Origin: Symbiodinium kawagutii
Taxonomy: Eukaryota > Sar > Dinophyceae > Suessiales > Symbiodiniaceae
Length of the DNA stretch: 64,000 nt
Direction: 5' to 3'
Assembly (NCBI GenBank): GCA_009767595.1
Contig: VSDK01016450.1
Span: forward strand, 251,659 to 315,658
The translations under genes were made by a program, and so were the position numbers. The notes under the pieces are model-generated. The model was not told the origin of the DNA and did not search any database. It worked only from the letters and a program-made list of their open reading frames with translations. The number at the start of each line of letters is the position of its first letter. Position 1 is the stretch's first letter. Positions 41,590-52,408 of the stretch are shown here, piece by piece.

Positions 41590-42350
41590 ATCCATGGTGG
41601 CTGATAGTGGTCAGTAATGATTTAGCATAATTGATGATGGTGAAACTATGGTCAATGATAGTCTGTGATAGCCAGTTGGGTAGTAAATCGTGCTTAGTTC
41701 ATCTTAGTTCAGGGATGCTTCATGATAATAACCAGGATGGGCGAAAGTCTTGCGCGATGTGCAAGAGCCTATGATGTAATCCATTGTCATTGACTAGCCA
41801 TGAACCGTTTGGCCCCCAGTATGCAATGCAATGGATTTGATGAAATGGGTAGCTCCCTACCTACCCCTGGCTCCAAATCGCACTCCCAACCGACACCAGA
41901 TGATCATCGCTTATAATGAGCAAACATTCCAGTCACATCATCAGAATCAACCTTCATTGATGATCATTAAATCAAGTTAATTCGCTTTAAGTAGCCATTT
42001 CTCAACCACTTTGTGGGTGAACTAATTGTGCTAGCCTCAGTGATTCTTGGCTGGCTAAGTAATCAGAACTAATCATAATTGATCATAATCAATTACTCTC
42101 CGAACCAAACTAGCTAGTCATGACATGCGATAACTATAACCATGATAACTTATCCTAGTCAGATATCAATGTCAATCGATTGACTATGATAACTGACTAT
42201 GATAAATTGTCATTATAGCAATCAGCTATGATGATAGTCAGATAACCTCTCAGATATCATCAATCTAGTGATCAACCAAAGTAGATATATCAATCATAGT
42301 TGATAATTCTGATCAATAACCAACCATAATGATAATCAGCAATCATAACG
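41590..42350. other. Non-coding block, intron-like
   Basis: It carries GATGGTGA-type repeats next to the exon at 41402-41560 and AACTATGATAAC/ATCATAGT palindromic AT-rich repeats at 42050-42350. No gene is seen. Confidence 0.45.
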
Positions 42351-42377
42351 AGCCAGTCGATGAATCCTCCCGACTTC

Positions 42378-42498
42378 CACCCGTGAACTCTCCCCCTGCG
42401 TCTCCTTGGCATCGCCTCCCCAGAAAAACGCCACGGCCACCCGTGCGCCACGTCTCCCCCGGGACAGGCGACGCGCCAGCAGCACCTCAAGGGCTGAC
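42378..42498 (-). CDS. Coding exon, basic/Ala-rich, unrecognised
   Basis: Acceptor ACGACCAG is followed by SALEVLLARRLSRGRRGARV and AVAFFWGGDAKETQGESSR, then donor GTGGAAG. A Cys/Arg-rich alternative frame is less natural. Confidence 0.55.
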
Positions 42499-42962
42499 CT
42501 GGTCGTATCAACTTGGTTGTACCAATCAAGTTGGTGGTTCACCCTTACACCTCGTTGATGGGGCTGGAAGTCAAGGTGAGACTTGGTGCTGTTCTTGGAG
42601 CTTGTACCTATCAGTTGGTGCTGTTCTTGGAGCTTGTGCCGGTTGTCAACCAGTTGACAAAGTGGTGAAGTTTACAAATCTATTCCGGTTCAGAGTTCTT
42701 GTCTTCCAATGAAGAAACCATGACTCAACCACTCCTGTTGGGCAATGATCTTTGCCCATCAGTCGCCAACAATGATAATCACCATAAAATGGTTATTACT
42801 ACTATAGCCTAACAAATAACTGATTACTTGACCATGAAGCAACCACCATGGCAATCATCTAATCATCACTAAGCATGATCTACATAACCATCAGCAACCA
42901 CCAATTAACCATCCATTTAACCATGATGTCACCACCATTATCCATCAACTTAACCATCAATT

Positions 42963-43072
42963 GGCTGTGGGTCAAAACCCCGTACCCCTGGTTCCCCATC
43001 ATCATCCATGATTTTCCTTATATTATTGGTGCTTATCCCATATTAATGGCTGATTAATATTGACCCATAGCC
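42963..43072. repeat. Family B inverted-repeat element, reference copy
   Basis: It is 110 bp long and flanked by AATT on both sides (42959-42962 and 43073-43076). The ends are GGCTGTGGGTCAAAACC and ATTGACCCATAGCC, inverted repeats of 13 bp with one mismatch. The internal hallmark is GTACCCCTGGTTCCCC. It carries no ORF. Non-autonomous DNA elements of this size with short exact duplications are typical of MITE-like or introner-like sequences. Confidence 0.8.
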
Positions 43073-43089
43073 AATTCAACCACCATTCG

Positions 43090-43265
43090 CCCTTCTTAGT
43101 TGACCAAGCAATGCAGCCGCGGGACGGGCGCTCCAGAAATCAGCAGCGCGCATCGATGCTGCACCTGCGGAGGCCAGTTGGTTATGACGCCCACGTGTGC
43201 CATGGACATTCTGCGGCGCTGATCCTGTCTTTGGCGCCTCGCATGCACCTTCAGCCCAAGAGAGG
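43090..43265 (-). CDS. Coding exon, frame unresolved
   Basis: Two minus frames are open. One reads LKVHARRQRQDQRRRMSMAH, VGVITNWPPQVQHRCALLIS and GAPVPRLHCLV; the other is Ala/Ser-rich. The island is GC-rich, with acceptor GGCTGAAG at about 43255 and donor GTCAACT at about 43100. Confidence 0.45.
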
Positions 43266-43707
43266 TTGATGGCTGTCCAGTTGGCACTTGTAGCCATAGG
43301 GGTTGGGGTTCGACCCACCTGAAGGGGATACCAGTGTTACATCTCAGCCATATCCCCAACTTCCAAGTAGACAAACCCTGGCATTTTTTTTAGAAACATT
43401 GCTAGCCAGATCGTCCAGACCTAAATGGATAATGAAACCAGGTCGATCATGGCCATGAAATTAAATTGCAATTGTCTACCAACTTTGTTTCAAAACAAAA
43501 CATATAACATATCTGAATAATGTTCAATATACTTCCAAAAAGAAACCACATTTAAATTTACGAATTTAATATTCCCAACTCTTAGAATTGCAACTATTAG
43601 GACATTGTCATTCAATTCATCGACATGAATCTAATATTCGCCAACCAGTAGACCTTTGGCGATGAAATTCGCAATCGTCCAAACGACAAAACCAAGCGAC
43701 CTATAAC

Positions 43708-43749
43708 CTGCCCAGCCTGCCGAAGCCGCTGCGCGGCGGGGGGGACTGC
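43708..43749 (-). CDS. 42-nt microexon candidate
   Basis: Fourteen codons, AVPPAAQRLRQAGQ, lie exactly between TTGCTAAG and GTTATAGG in an otherwise AT-rich stretch. It is short, so it is supported mainly by composition and both splice sites. Confidence 0.45.
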
Positions 43750-43779
43750 CTTAGCAACTGGGGCACCGTTGGTAGCCCC

Positions 43780-44640
43780 AGCTGTTCACCACTTGGTCAC
43801 ACCACTCCTGGGAGCACTGCTCTATTAATCAGGAATAGGTAGTGGTATGTCCTGATCAATAGGGATGTTCCTGATTAATAGATTTGGTAGTGGTATGTTC
43901 CTATCAGGAATTGGCTTGAATGTGGTTGCCGATTGGGAGTCCTTGGTTGGTTCCATTAACATGTAATATGAATCTGAATCACCAAAAAGACATGGGTATA
44001 TCCTTGGGGATACCCCTGGCTCCTGGCCTCGCCCCCTTCCAACCAACAGCCAGAAAAACTATAGGGGATTCAGTACCTACGTGTCAGCAGCCCGGGGTTT
44101 GGGTACCTCGTTGGACATGGTTGGGATGTCCGTTTGATAATTTGGGATGATCAGGGTATTTGTGAAGTAGGGCTTTCACTGACCAAGTTTGTGCCTGGAG
44201 GTCTAGTACCTTTTATGGATCCTAATTCTTGGGAATGTTCATTTGCCAATGTGTGCTGATGATTGATGATTGGTGATGATCCGGGGCCATGAATGACAGA
44301 ACATGTTGATGGGTGCTTCGCGAGCCAATCTTCTCGACCAGCCATGATCATGGCCCAATGGCTAGTGATACTGGATGCTTATTTGCCAATCATATAGATA
44401 CTCTTAACCACAGTCTTAACCATTGGTGTTGGTTTGTGTCCCAAGTATTGACGAGCTGGATTTCAACCTGCCATCCAACTCTCTTGTTAAGTGGGAGGTC
44501 CATATTCGTAAAGCACCCCCAATTCCGGCATAAGAATGGACCGCAGCGATCCGACCAGAGAATAAACTGGTGGATCCTATTCTGATTCACCCTACTTCTG
44601 CCACAAGATGCTGGATCCACCTCTTAAAATCAAATGGATG
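43780..44640. other. Non-coding block
   Basis: It contains an inverted pair of AATAG/GGAACAT motifs around 43825-43915 and unique sequence with weak ORFs on both strands. No exon is supported. Confidence 0.35.
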
Positions 44641-44665
44641 GTATCCCCAACGGTGACCACAAACC

Positions 44666-44777
44666 ATGGATGTTTCTCAAAATCGGGGCAACCAAGTCAT
44701 CCGATATAAACCACGCACTTATAGTCATTAGTCGTCAAAATAGTGCATTTTTGGAGCTCCCTGCTTTCAGAAACCAC
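44666..44777. repeat. Diverged family C element
   Basis: It opens CATGGATGTTTCTCAAAATC then GGGG and closes CTGCTTTCAGAAACCACGA. The duplication is not recognisable. Confidence 0.5.
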
Positions 44778-44799
44778 GATATGGATGGTTGAGACGTGG

Positions 44800-44948
44800 A
44801 TCCCCGGCGCACTTGCTACCCAAGACACCCTCGCAGGTCGCGTCGTGAGGGCCGCAAGCCGTCCTTGCCGGGACGCGGCAACGCTGCCGTGCATCTCATG
44901 GCGCGGCACAAGGTGTACTTTGACACCGGGCACGGGGTGACGTAGCTG
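44800..44948 (-). CDS. Coding exon, frame unresolved
   Basis: After acceptor ATCACTCAG one frame gives QLRHPVPGVKVHLVPRHEMH and GSVAASRQGRLAALTTRPAR. Another gives YVTPCPVSKYTLCRAMRCTA and ALPRPGKDGLRPSRRDLR with a GTGTCTTG donor. Both look plausible. Confidence 0.5.
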
Positions 44949-45084
44949 CTGAGTGATGGATCGTTCTGATGGGAAAGCCACTGGTGATGCAGAAGAAATG
45001 CTGAAACTCCAGTGATGGTTACCTCAAAAAATACTGAAACATATTGAAACTATGTGCTTTTTGAGGTAGCCATCCATCGGCAGG

Positions 45085-45267
45085 TTGAGATCTGAAGATC
45101 TTGTTTGGAAGGTCAATGTTTGTTTCGGGGCGATGCACCAGCAAGCCATCGTTCTTGCCGTGGAGGCTTTGAGACGCTCAGTGAAAATTGTGCTCTTTGA
45201 GCACATTAATGTACTTTCAAAAGCCGTTTCAACAGCATCAGTGCAAGGTACAAGCATGGAATCTTAA
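45085..45267 (+). CDS. Uncertain ORF, open on both strands
   Basis: The plus frame reads MRSEDLVWKVNVCFGAMHQQ, AIVLAVEALRRSVKIVLFEH and INVLSKAVSTASVQGTSMES, then a stop. It looks like a real helical protein segment. The minus frame over 45024-45257 is also open but Ser/Thr/Cys-rich. It would be the only convincing plus-strand reading in the window, so it is either a small opposite gene or coincidence. Confidence 0.3.
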   Translation: MRSEDLVWKVNVCFGAMHQQAIVLAVEALRRSVKIVLFEHINVLSKAVSTASVQGTSMES

Positions 45268-45419
45268 TTATACATGTTGAAAAATGAATACACTAGATAG
45301 TAAGTCGCAAAATGACTAGAGAGCCAGTCATGTTACATCCACATTCGATCTAGTCAACTGTTTGCTTGGCAATCTCTCTGTGTGAGCTTCCCATTGTGAC
45401 GAGTCTGAGATTAAACAAT

Positions 45420-45612
45420 TGACCCTGGCTGGAGCAAGTTGGGAAGCAAGACAATCCAAAAGCATCCGGACCATGAACAGGAAGGCTTTCTTGCTCCCAC
45501 GTTGCCAAAGCTCAAGAAATCAACATATAGATCAAATTGCAAGCCCATTATTCGGATTTCGCCAACCTCAAAAAACCGATTTTCCTCTGAAAGATCCTCA
45601 GTGCAAAAACAA
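45420..45612 (-). CDS. Coding exon, unrecognised
   Basis: The minus frame encodes FCTEDLSEENRFFEVGEIRI, MGLQFDLYVDFLSFGNVGAR and KPSCSWSGCFWIVLLPNLLQ. The first 40 residues look strongly protein-like. Limits are approximate. Confidence 0.5.
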
Positions 45613-45836
45613 AAAGACAAATCCCGGGCATGACATGACTGATCCGTAGCCCTTCAAGGGAACAATCCCCTGAAAGGAAAACATCGCATCTTTGTAGTTA
45701 TGACTATTGACAACTACTCCAGTTCGAGGTTTGACTATCACTCCCTATCCATATCCAAACTTGGAACCTTGGTCAGTAACTCTTCATCCCCAACATTCCC
45801 CAAGCGTTGGCCATTGGACCTCCGACCCTGCCATGG

Positions 45837-45943
45837 TTGCCGCCCCGCAGCAGCGACGCGACCCTTTCTGAACGGGGCGACGCCGACAATGTCGGCGCTG
45901 CGGCTCATGGCGGCAACCGCAGTTGCTTCGTTGGGCTTTAGCC
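45837..45943 (-). CDS. Coding exon, unrecognised
   Basis: Acceptor ATGCTGACCAG opens LKPNEATAVAAMSRSADIVG, VAPFRKGRVAAAGRQPWQ. This frame is clearly better than the Cys/Arg-rich frame that is also open. The donor is uncertain (GTCGGAG or GTCCAATG). Confidence 0.55.
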
Positions 45944-46299
45944 CTGGTCAGCATCGGTCCGTGCAGCTGGATCCAACTGCTACCAACTACTGGTTGAGCC
46001 ACCCATGGTTAACTAGTGGTTACTAATGGTTATATATGATAGTAGTGGTTGATTATGGCTACCAACTAGCTTTGATGATAACAGTAGTGATGATATCACT
46101 AGTGGATGACACATCACTACCAACTACTATTAACTAACGATGATGCATCGAACAAGGTTGTTTCATCACTAGTCACTAGCTTTGATGTATCAACAATTTG
46201 GATGTTTGAACATGATCAATATTCACCACAAGCTGTCACAAGCTGATTGCTTCCTCTTACTTCCCACCATGGTTTCAATGGTTTCCAATTGATCCATTT

Positions 46300-46396
46300 G
46301 GTGGTTTCTCAAAATAGGGGTACCCCCAAATCATCCATTTCTAGTCATTTATAATAACAAACCATTTTTTGGGGTCCCTTATTTTGAGAAACTACC
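46300..46396. repeat. Family C inverted-repeat element with ATTT duplication
   Basis: It opens GGTGGTTTCTCAAAATAGGG, closes TTATTTTGAGAAACTACC and is flanked by ATTT on both sides (46296-46299 and 46397-46400). It lies about 50 bp from the exon at 46449-46515, on its donor side. Confidence 0.85.
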
Positions 46397-46448
46397 ATTT
46401 GCCTGTCAAGTGTCCCATCATTGGACAGCGTTGCCCCAGCAGCGTCAC

Positions 46449-46515
46449 CGCTGCACGAATTCATCCACGCCGCTGGGGAGCAGTTTAGCGCGGCACAGGC
46501 ACCATGATGACAGGA
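46449..46515 (-). CDS. Short coding exon bracketed by two family C elements
   Basis: Acceptor AGCTCACCAG and donor GTGACG bound 67 nt reading LSSWCLCRAKLLPSGVDEFV and Q. Family C copies lie about 50 bp to each side, so nearly all sequence immediately around this exon is element-derived. Confidence 0.5.
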
Positions 46516-46559
46516 CTGGTGAGCTGGGAATGCCATGGCTCGTTCGTCAGGCTAGAAAT

Positions 46560-46659
46560 GGTGGTTTCTCAAAACAGGGGTACCCCAAAATGGTTGGTTC
46601 ATTACTAAAAATGATTATTAATGGATGATTTAGGGGGTCCCCTATTTTGAGAAACACCC
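46560..46659. repeat. Family C inverted-repeat element with AAAT duplication
   Basis: It opens GGTGGTTTCTCAAAACAGGG, closes CTATTTTGAGAAACACCC and is flanked by AAAT on both sides (46556-46559 and 46660-46663). It is the clearest evidence that the family makes 4-bp duplications. Confidence 0.85.
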
Positions 46660-47032
46660 AAATCAGTTGTGGCAAGTATTTGCACCAACAGTTGTGGCTG
46701 ATAGCACTGATTCAGTTGGGGCAAGTATTTGGCACCACCACTACCCAGTATCAAATAGCATGTCAATCTCTTTCTCTCGTGCACTATGCATTATTCACCA
46801 GCATGATCAGCGAAGCTTTTGAACCCATCTACGAAATCATCAATAGAAAATGTAAAATGTCAACCATTCTCGAATGACCTACTGAGTTCACCACTATGAT
46901 CAGAATGAAAAAAATCATCAACCCCCCTTACGTATACCCTTCGGCCATCTCTCCACCACTGAATTAAAACTATTACCCAGGGATACCTAGGGCTTCTCTA
47001 TCAAACATGTTGATTTTCCAATATTAGATCAC

Positions 47033-47095
47033 CGGAGTGTCAAACCCAGCCGTGTCAGCTGGCGTAGGTATCCCGTGCATGGACTGAGATTCGAC
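47033..47095 (-). CDS. Coding exon, possibly longer at its 5' side
   Basis: From acceptor CCGAGTCAG it encodes SNLSPCTGYLRQLTRLGLTL to donor GTGATC. The frame stays open upstream (CHFTDTFNDGNDEIRPTRVR), so the real start may be at about 47160. Confidence 0.5.
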
Positions 47096-47483
47096 CTGAC
47101 TCGGGTGGGCCTGATCTCATCATTGCCATCGTTGAAGGTGTCAGTGAAGTGGCATGAGCCATGTGATCATCATCCATTCAGCAATCGACCATCATACTTT
47201 TTGCCCCCAGTCCACATCAGTCCACTTAACAAAACTTCAACATCACCAAGCAACAACAAATCATTTCTCAGACTTTGCCCACGAGACATGCTGGCTGACT
47301 CGAGGAAAAAAGTTATCAACAAACCATCAACCATCAACAAAACACCAACAAATCATCGACATTTTGCTACCAATCCACGCCCTAAGCATTGACCATCAAC
47401 AAATCACCAACAATTCCAATCATTCATTGCTGCCAATTTGGTCAGTGGCCACCCCTGCTCCAAACCGCTCCCCAGGCTACCAC

Positions 47484-47542
47484 TAGGGTAGCCCCGCGAC
47501 CACTCGCAACACGGACGGCCGTCAGCTCAAAGCTTGTCGTCC
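47484..47542 (-). CDS. Coding exon, 59 nt, beta-rich
   Basis: Acceptor ATGACGCCCAG and donor GTGGTAG bound TTSFELTAVRVASGRGATL. The plus strand is also open here, but the minus frame has both splice sites. Confidence 0.5.
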
Positions 47543-47606
47543 CTGGGCGTCATTATGTTGAACTCATCGGTTAGGCCAGGATTGGAGGGAGCTATGGATG
47601 AACATA

Positions 47607-47817
47607 TGGTTGGTGGCTTTAACTCCTATGAGAAATATGGCTATGGGTCAATATTGATCAACCAATAATGGGGGATAATGACCACCAATAATAAGGGCAA
47701 CAATGGCCAATGATAGGGGAGCCAGGGGTACGGGGCTTTGACCCACAGCCATATAAGTGAACCAACCATTGGTTAATCATTACTAGGGAAAGTGAAACAT
47801 GTTTGAAACCAGCAACC
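47607..47817. repeat. Family A element interrupted by a family B insertion
   Basis: The family A ends are GGTTGGTGGCTTTAACTCC and GTTTGAAACCAGCAACC. The sequence is continuous with other A copies once 47639-47750 is removed together with one ATAT. Confidence 0.75.
47639..47750. repeat. Family B element nested in family A, ATAT duplication
   Basis: This 112-bp copy runs GGCTATGGGTCAATATTGAT to GGGGCTTTGACCCACAGCC. It is flanked by ATAT at 47635-47638 and 47751-47754, inside the AAATAT motif of the host A element. The nesting shows B moved after A was in place. Confidence 0.85.
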
Positions 47818-47829
47818 AGAAATGTGTTA

Positions 47830-49050
47830 TTGAATATCCAGATTAAATCCATGTTTTTTTACACCACATGCAATTTGTTGCTACCTGGGGAATTAGCCAA
47901 TAACTAAGCCAATTCCATGGCTTGTTTGTCGTTGGCTTGGTTCTTTCTACCATGGAATTTTGTTAAAACCATGGTAGTTATTGTTGAGACATATTACAAC
48001 CATGATGCATGTGGGATCAATAGCCACTGGATGATTATCAATATGGTGTGTAAAAATGATGGATTCGAATAAAGGATGACTTGGGGTGCAACCCTTTGAA
48101 TCAAACACAATATGAGTGCTTGATTTGATCATGATGGGCGCTGGTTGTGGTGGTGATGATGATGATGATGATGAGATGATGCTGGGTATTGGAGATGATG
48201 AATGACGCTTACGCGGTGATGCATGATGGATGATAGCGGGAAATGGCAGCTTGAAAGTCGATTGCTGGTTAACTGATGTTGAAAGGGCGCCCGTCTGTGG
48301 TAAATGATTGGGTTATACCATCTCCAGTTGGTGTTTTTGTTTTGCCGGGGCGTCCAGGGGTTTGCCCTAATGCCAGTTGGCGTTAGTTGTGCGATTGTTG
48401 GTATGCTGTTTGTTTCTTAGGGTGGCCTTGTTGGTTTTCATGATGACTTTGGTGGGAAATGGTGGCCAAGTGCTGATCTTTGGATTCGTTTGATGGCGGT
48501 GTACAGTGGTCACACAGCGATTCGATTGCCACCGACGGTCAAAAAATAAGCGACTGGTTGATTGCATATAGATGCTGATAGTGGTTCACGATTGATCCTG
48601 GGGTTCTAAAACAACTGGTTCTTTTGCTGGCAATCAGCAGCATGAGTGCTGTATACCCCAAGCAACCGCTGTGGTTGGAAACACTTGGAAGCCAACCAAG
48701 GGGCACAGGACCACACCATGGCGTGACAACCCAACATGTCAAGAACCCCTACCTTGGAGGTGGGCATCTCCAGTGAAGAACCCATGAATATAGAGGTTAG
48801 CTCAGCTACCTTCTCAGGTTAGCCACGGTTCTATCCCCGGGAACTAGACCGACCCCAGCAGCACATGCAAGTACATCCTGCCCAACGGATCTGCCAACAG
48901 AATTGCTAGCTTTGATGAGTTAGTCCATCATGATTCAGCCTGGTGAATGCTACGGAGTGCTACACGCAAGTGAGGCAACTTAGGTTGCAACTATACTTGG
49001 GAAGCTTTTAAATCAATCTTATAACTGGAAGGTACCACGTGGAGAAGTCA
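47830..49050. other. Non-coding block, intron-like
   Basis: It includes a GAT microsatellite (about 48152-48180) and unique sequence. No exon was found on either strand. Confidence 0.45.
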
Positions 49051-49075
49051 TTGGTCGGAGGTACCATTCTTCAAC

Positions 49076-49212
49076 GTGGCCCATGCTGGAAGGCATGGCG
49101 TTGCAACATGGCGTCGCCGCAATCGAACGTGCGGCGCCTGGATCGCATGCGTGAAGGCCAAACGATCTGCCTGGGAGGCCAGTGGAAACATTTGAACCAC
49201 TTGATTTGCACT
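49076..49212 (-). CDS. Coding exon, end of a PH-like domain possible
   Basis: Acceptor CGCTCCCCAG is followed by SANQVVQMFPLASQADRLAF, THAIQAPHVRLRRRHVATPC and LPAWA. ADRLAFTHAI resembles the last helix of pleckstrin-homology domains (E-x-x-x-W/L-x-x-A-I), a weak match without the conserved Trp. The donor is GTTGAAG. Confidence 0.5.
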
Positions 49213-49229
49213 CTGGGGAGCGAACCTGG

Positions 49230-50550
49230 CAAGGGAAAACCTAATCCACTATTCATACTGGTTTTCACCTACCAGTTTCTACCGTTCATAAACGTTTTTA
49301 CCTAGAAAAATCATGGCTTTTACCTACCTTTATCTGCCCTTTGAACCATTTGTTGACTTAGTACGAATTTTAACATGTTGATGTGAAGCTTCAAGGCTAT
49401 ATAGTTTGGCAAAGGGTGCAACCCTTGCAAAGATGACAAAAAGCAGTTTTTTCTCCGTGATGAGAGTTGATCATGTTTTGTTGATGGTCAATCATCTTTG
49501 TAATTCGATTAATCATTGCGGCATTCAATGAGTTGATTGTCTGAAAACATGCCAGGAAGCAAACCATTCATGATTGGTAAAGCGTCACCAGTTTCAGAAG
49601 TCAACAACCATGAAGAACCAATCACAACAAGCATGAGCCACCACCATGCTGGTAGCCCCCTGGACCAGTAGGCTGGAGACATGATCCAAGGATAGGGTCA
49701 TGTCCACTTAGTGGCGGGTCGGGTTGACCTGGTGTTTACCCTCTCGTTAACAAACATGGAAGCAAACAAAAACATATCATTTCAATAGGCAAACCTCCCT
49801 ACAATTGATGGATTTCCCACTTTCGGTAGAACAAGCGACTAAGCTATCCAGCTACTAGAACAAGGGATTCTGAGTTTGCCAGAATGTAATCAGTATTCTC
49901 AAAATATGGGTGTACCCCAAATCATCCCATGTCAACCATTTCTCGAAATCAACCATCCATTTTTTAAGGATTCCCAACTTCAAGAAACCACCATGTCGTA
50001 CGGCAAGATGAGTAGCACATGGTCATGGTGAGATCCCGAGCTACTGTATCACCGGAGGATAACGGAGCCAAACACACTTTCTTACAGGTGCAAAGGGGTA
50101 GCTGCAGTGGCATCCCGTAGTTATAAGTTTTTTTTTTAGGTACCCAAGCATCGTATAGTATAAGATAATTGTACCTATCATAAATGGTACTTACCACTCT
50201 GAAAGTCAGGAACCAAAAAGTGCTTCAGGATCCATGAGCACTGTCATGAGGATTGCTCGATGTACAAATGTCAATGCAGACATGCCCGCAGTATTGTTGA
50301 TCATAGCACCACTGTTGATTATGTCTGAGTATCACCGTAAACAGGCCACATCAGCGACTATCAAACTTTAATGACCACTGCTACCACCTTGATAAACATT
50401 CTTGGTCCGTTCGCAGCAACCTTGGTAGAAAGCCTACTCTGTCATCATCATCATCATCATTCTGGCTGGGAACGGCAATGATTCATGGTCTCTTGTTGCT
50501 ATATCCGATCATTGACACATTGATTTGACGATCAAAAAACATGTCCCATG
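49230..50550. other. Non-coding block, intron-like
   Basis: It holds one diverged family C element (49889-49992) and a GATCAT/CATCATCAT microsatellite near 50445. No gene is supported. Confidence 0.4.
49889..49992. repeat. Diverged family C element
   Basis: It opens AATCAGTATTCTCAAAATAT then GGGTGTACCCC and closes CCCAACTTCAAGAAACCACC. Confidence 0.55.
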
Positions 50551-50563
50551 AATTCTCCGATAT

Positions 50564-50667
50564 GGTGCTTTCCTCAAACACGGGTACCCCCAAATCATCC
50601 ACTACAAACCATTCACAGCCAAAAACCCTGCGATTTTTCGGGGTCCCCTATGGCTTGAGAAACCCCC
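50564..50667. repeat. Family C inverted-repeat element
   Basis: It opens GGTGCTTTCCTCAAACACGG then GTACCCC and closes GGGGTCCCCTATGGCTTGAG then AAACCCCC. Flanks are ATAT and AGAT, a 3-of-4 match. Confidence 0.65.
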
Positions 50668-50754
50668 AGATGTGAACCCTAACCCACTAGTTCACTAACT
50701 TTACTAGGTATATCAATCTTTACTGATATAACCCCATATGTTCACTAACCTTAC

Positions 50755-50853
50755 CAGTATAGCTGTAGCTCTTGGTCACCACCAGGTGACCAGGGTAGCG
50801 CTGCACCTCGTCGTAGACCTTGTTGTCTTGAAAGAAGGTCTCCAGCTCGTTGC
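50755..50853 (-). CDS. Coding exon, unrecognised
   Basis: Acceptor GCCTTCACAG and the consensus donor GTAAGG bound 99 nt: NELETFFQDNKVYDEVQRYP and GHLVVTKSYSYT. It is a confident exon by composition and splice sites. Confidence 0.7.
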
Positions 50854-50974
50854 TGTGAAGGCCTCACCAAGCGGGAAATGGGGAAACTTGAGGCAAATAA
50901 CCGCAGGGACATGGTGGCTGATAGAAGATAAGGATGAACTATATATAGTGGATATCTAATATGTATGTGTATAT

Positions 50975-51005
50975 TTCATTTTTAAATATATATATATATA
51001 TATTA
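50975..51005. repeat. TA-rich microsatellite
   Basis: A run of TATATATATATATATAT follows an AT-rich tract, in the intron upstream of the exon at 50755-50853. Confidence 0.85.
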
Positions 51006-51458
51006 TCGTATCACTAAATATTTTTACATCTATAATACATATCCCTTTTTTGAACAGTGACGGGGGAGAAGCAAGTTAAAGAATGTGACTGATATGACCA
51101 ATAAAAACTATCAACAGTAGGACTACAGTAAAGAAGTGTCAAACAAGTAGCCAAATGGCGAAGTAAGAGGCTTTGGTTAAGGACGGCCCCCAAATCCAAT
51201 AAATGATTTAATCATGCGGAGTACTCCTGCATGGGTTCAATGTATGCTGACTGTGCTATGCAATCTTCGTCCCTTGAGTGGAAAGAGCAAAACTAATAGT
51301 CATAATTACCATGTGGCCGCTATGTATCAGAGAATTGGCGCCAATCTAAATTTATGTGTGAAAGTTATAGTATGTGCATGAGAGCAAAAGGCATGTATAG
51401 ATAAACAATTCTCTGTGTACAATTCTATCTGCATATAATTACCTCTGTGTCTTCCTAC

Positions 51459-51568
51459 CTCAAAAAATTCAGTGTCTTTCAGGCATGTATACATGTACGT
51501 TCTGGACAAGGGCAGCTGTTCCCCATCATTGATGGCAACAATGTAGTCATCATTTCTTGGCCCAGCAG
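51459..51568 (-). CDS. Coding exon, unrecognised
   Basis: From TTTGAAAG the frame reads AGPRNDDYIVAINDGEQLPL, SRTYMYTCLKDTEFFE, ending at donor GTAGGAAG. Acidic and aromatic residues alternate. The start phase does not match the previous exon, so the acceptor may differ. Confidence 0.6.
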
Positions 51569-51910
51569 CTTTCAAAGATGTCATGTCGAATCAAATGGGC
51601 TTTCAAAAGGATGGACGATTTTTGTAGCCAGAAAGGATGGACTGTGAACGTTTGAATCCTAGTGACATGCTCACGTGGAAGAGGGCTCTTTGGATGGCCA
51701 GATTTAACTTCCAAGTTCAGCGATTGTCCTGAGAGCCGCTACTGATGAGCATCTTGCCGCCCATTTCCCACATTTCCCAGCCAAACGATCGGCCGCTTTC
51801 CAGCTACCCACGATAATCGCTTCCTCCTATTACTAAACCTCCCCCTGAATGAATCAAGCTTCAGAGTTATCAAACTCTATTGCAACGCTTACAATCCACC
51901 AGCTTGGAAC

Positions 51911-51997
51911 CACGTCGGGACCCAGCCCCTTGGACTTCCATAGGTCCCCCAGACTAACGATTTGGTCCACGTCATCGTAGTTGTCAACCAGCGTCTC
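51911..51997 (-). CDS. Coding exon, acidic, unrecognised
   Basis: Acceptor CGACCCTCAG and donor GTTCC bound exactly 29 codons: ETLVDNYDDVDQIVSLGDLW and KSKGLGPDV. It is in phase 0 with 52409-52513. Confidence 0.7.
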
Positions 51998-52408
51998 CTG
52001 AGGGTCGAGACAACTTCTTAGCTACTCCAAGCTACTTCAAGCTCTATCTGGCGAGCTGGGTCAGAAAGTTTAAAAGATTTGAGAAGCGGTTAAGAATGGT
52101 TAATAGTGATTTAAAAAAGTGGTTAAAAATAGAGTCAGTAAACGGTTGATAACGCTTAACACTGGTTGACAATGGTCAATCTCTTATCGATAGTTAGTGA
52201 TAAAAATGGAGTGAGTAATATAGGGGTAACGGCTAATCATGCTTAACGAAGGTTGATGATGATGAATAAGCAGAACAATCAACAAAAAACACCTTAAGAA
52301 TGATTAATTTCTGGTCAACGATCGCTTGGCAATGGAAAAATCATATCCGATTTGCATGGGAAACTGCACCCTGGGAAGGTTTGGGACTGGGAGCTACCCC
52401 TGGCCCAC

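Noticed and set aside
47075..47486. Plus-strand ORFs rich in Asn, Thr, His and Pro
   Set aside because: They translate AACCATCA and AACAAATCACC repeats; these are typical artefacts of the A/C-rich intron tracts.
50975..51005. TA-rich tract as a promoter
   Set aside because: It is a simple microsatellite inside an intron-like region, and dinoflagellate promoters usually lack a TATA box.
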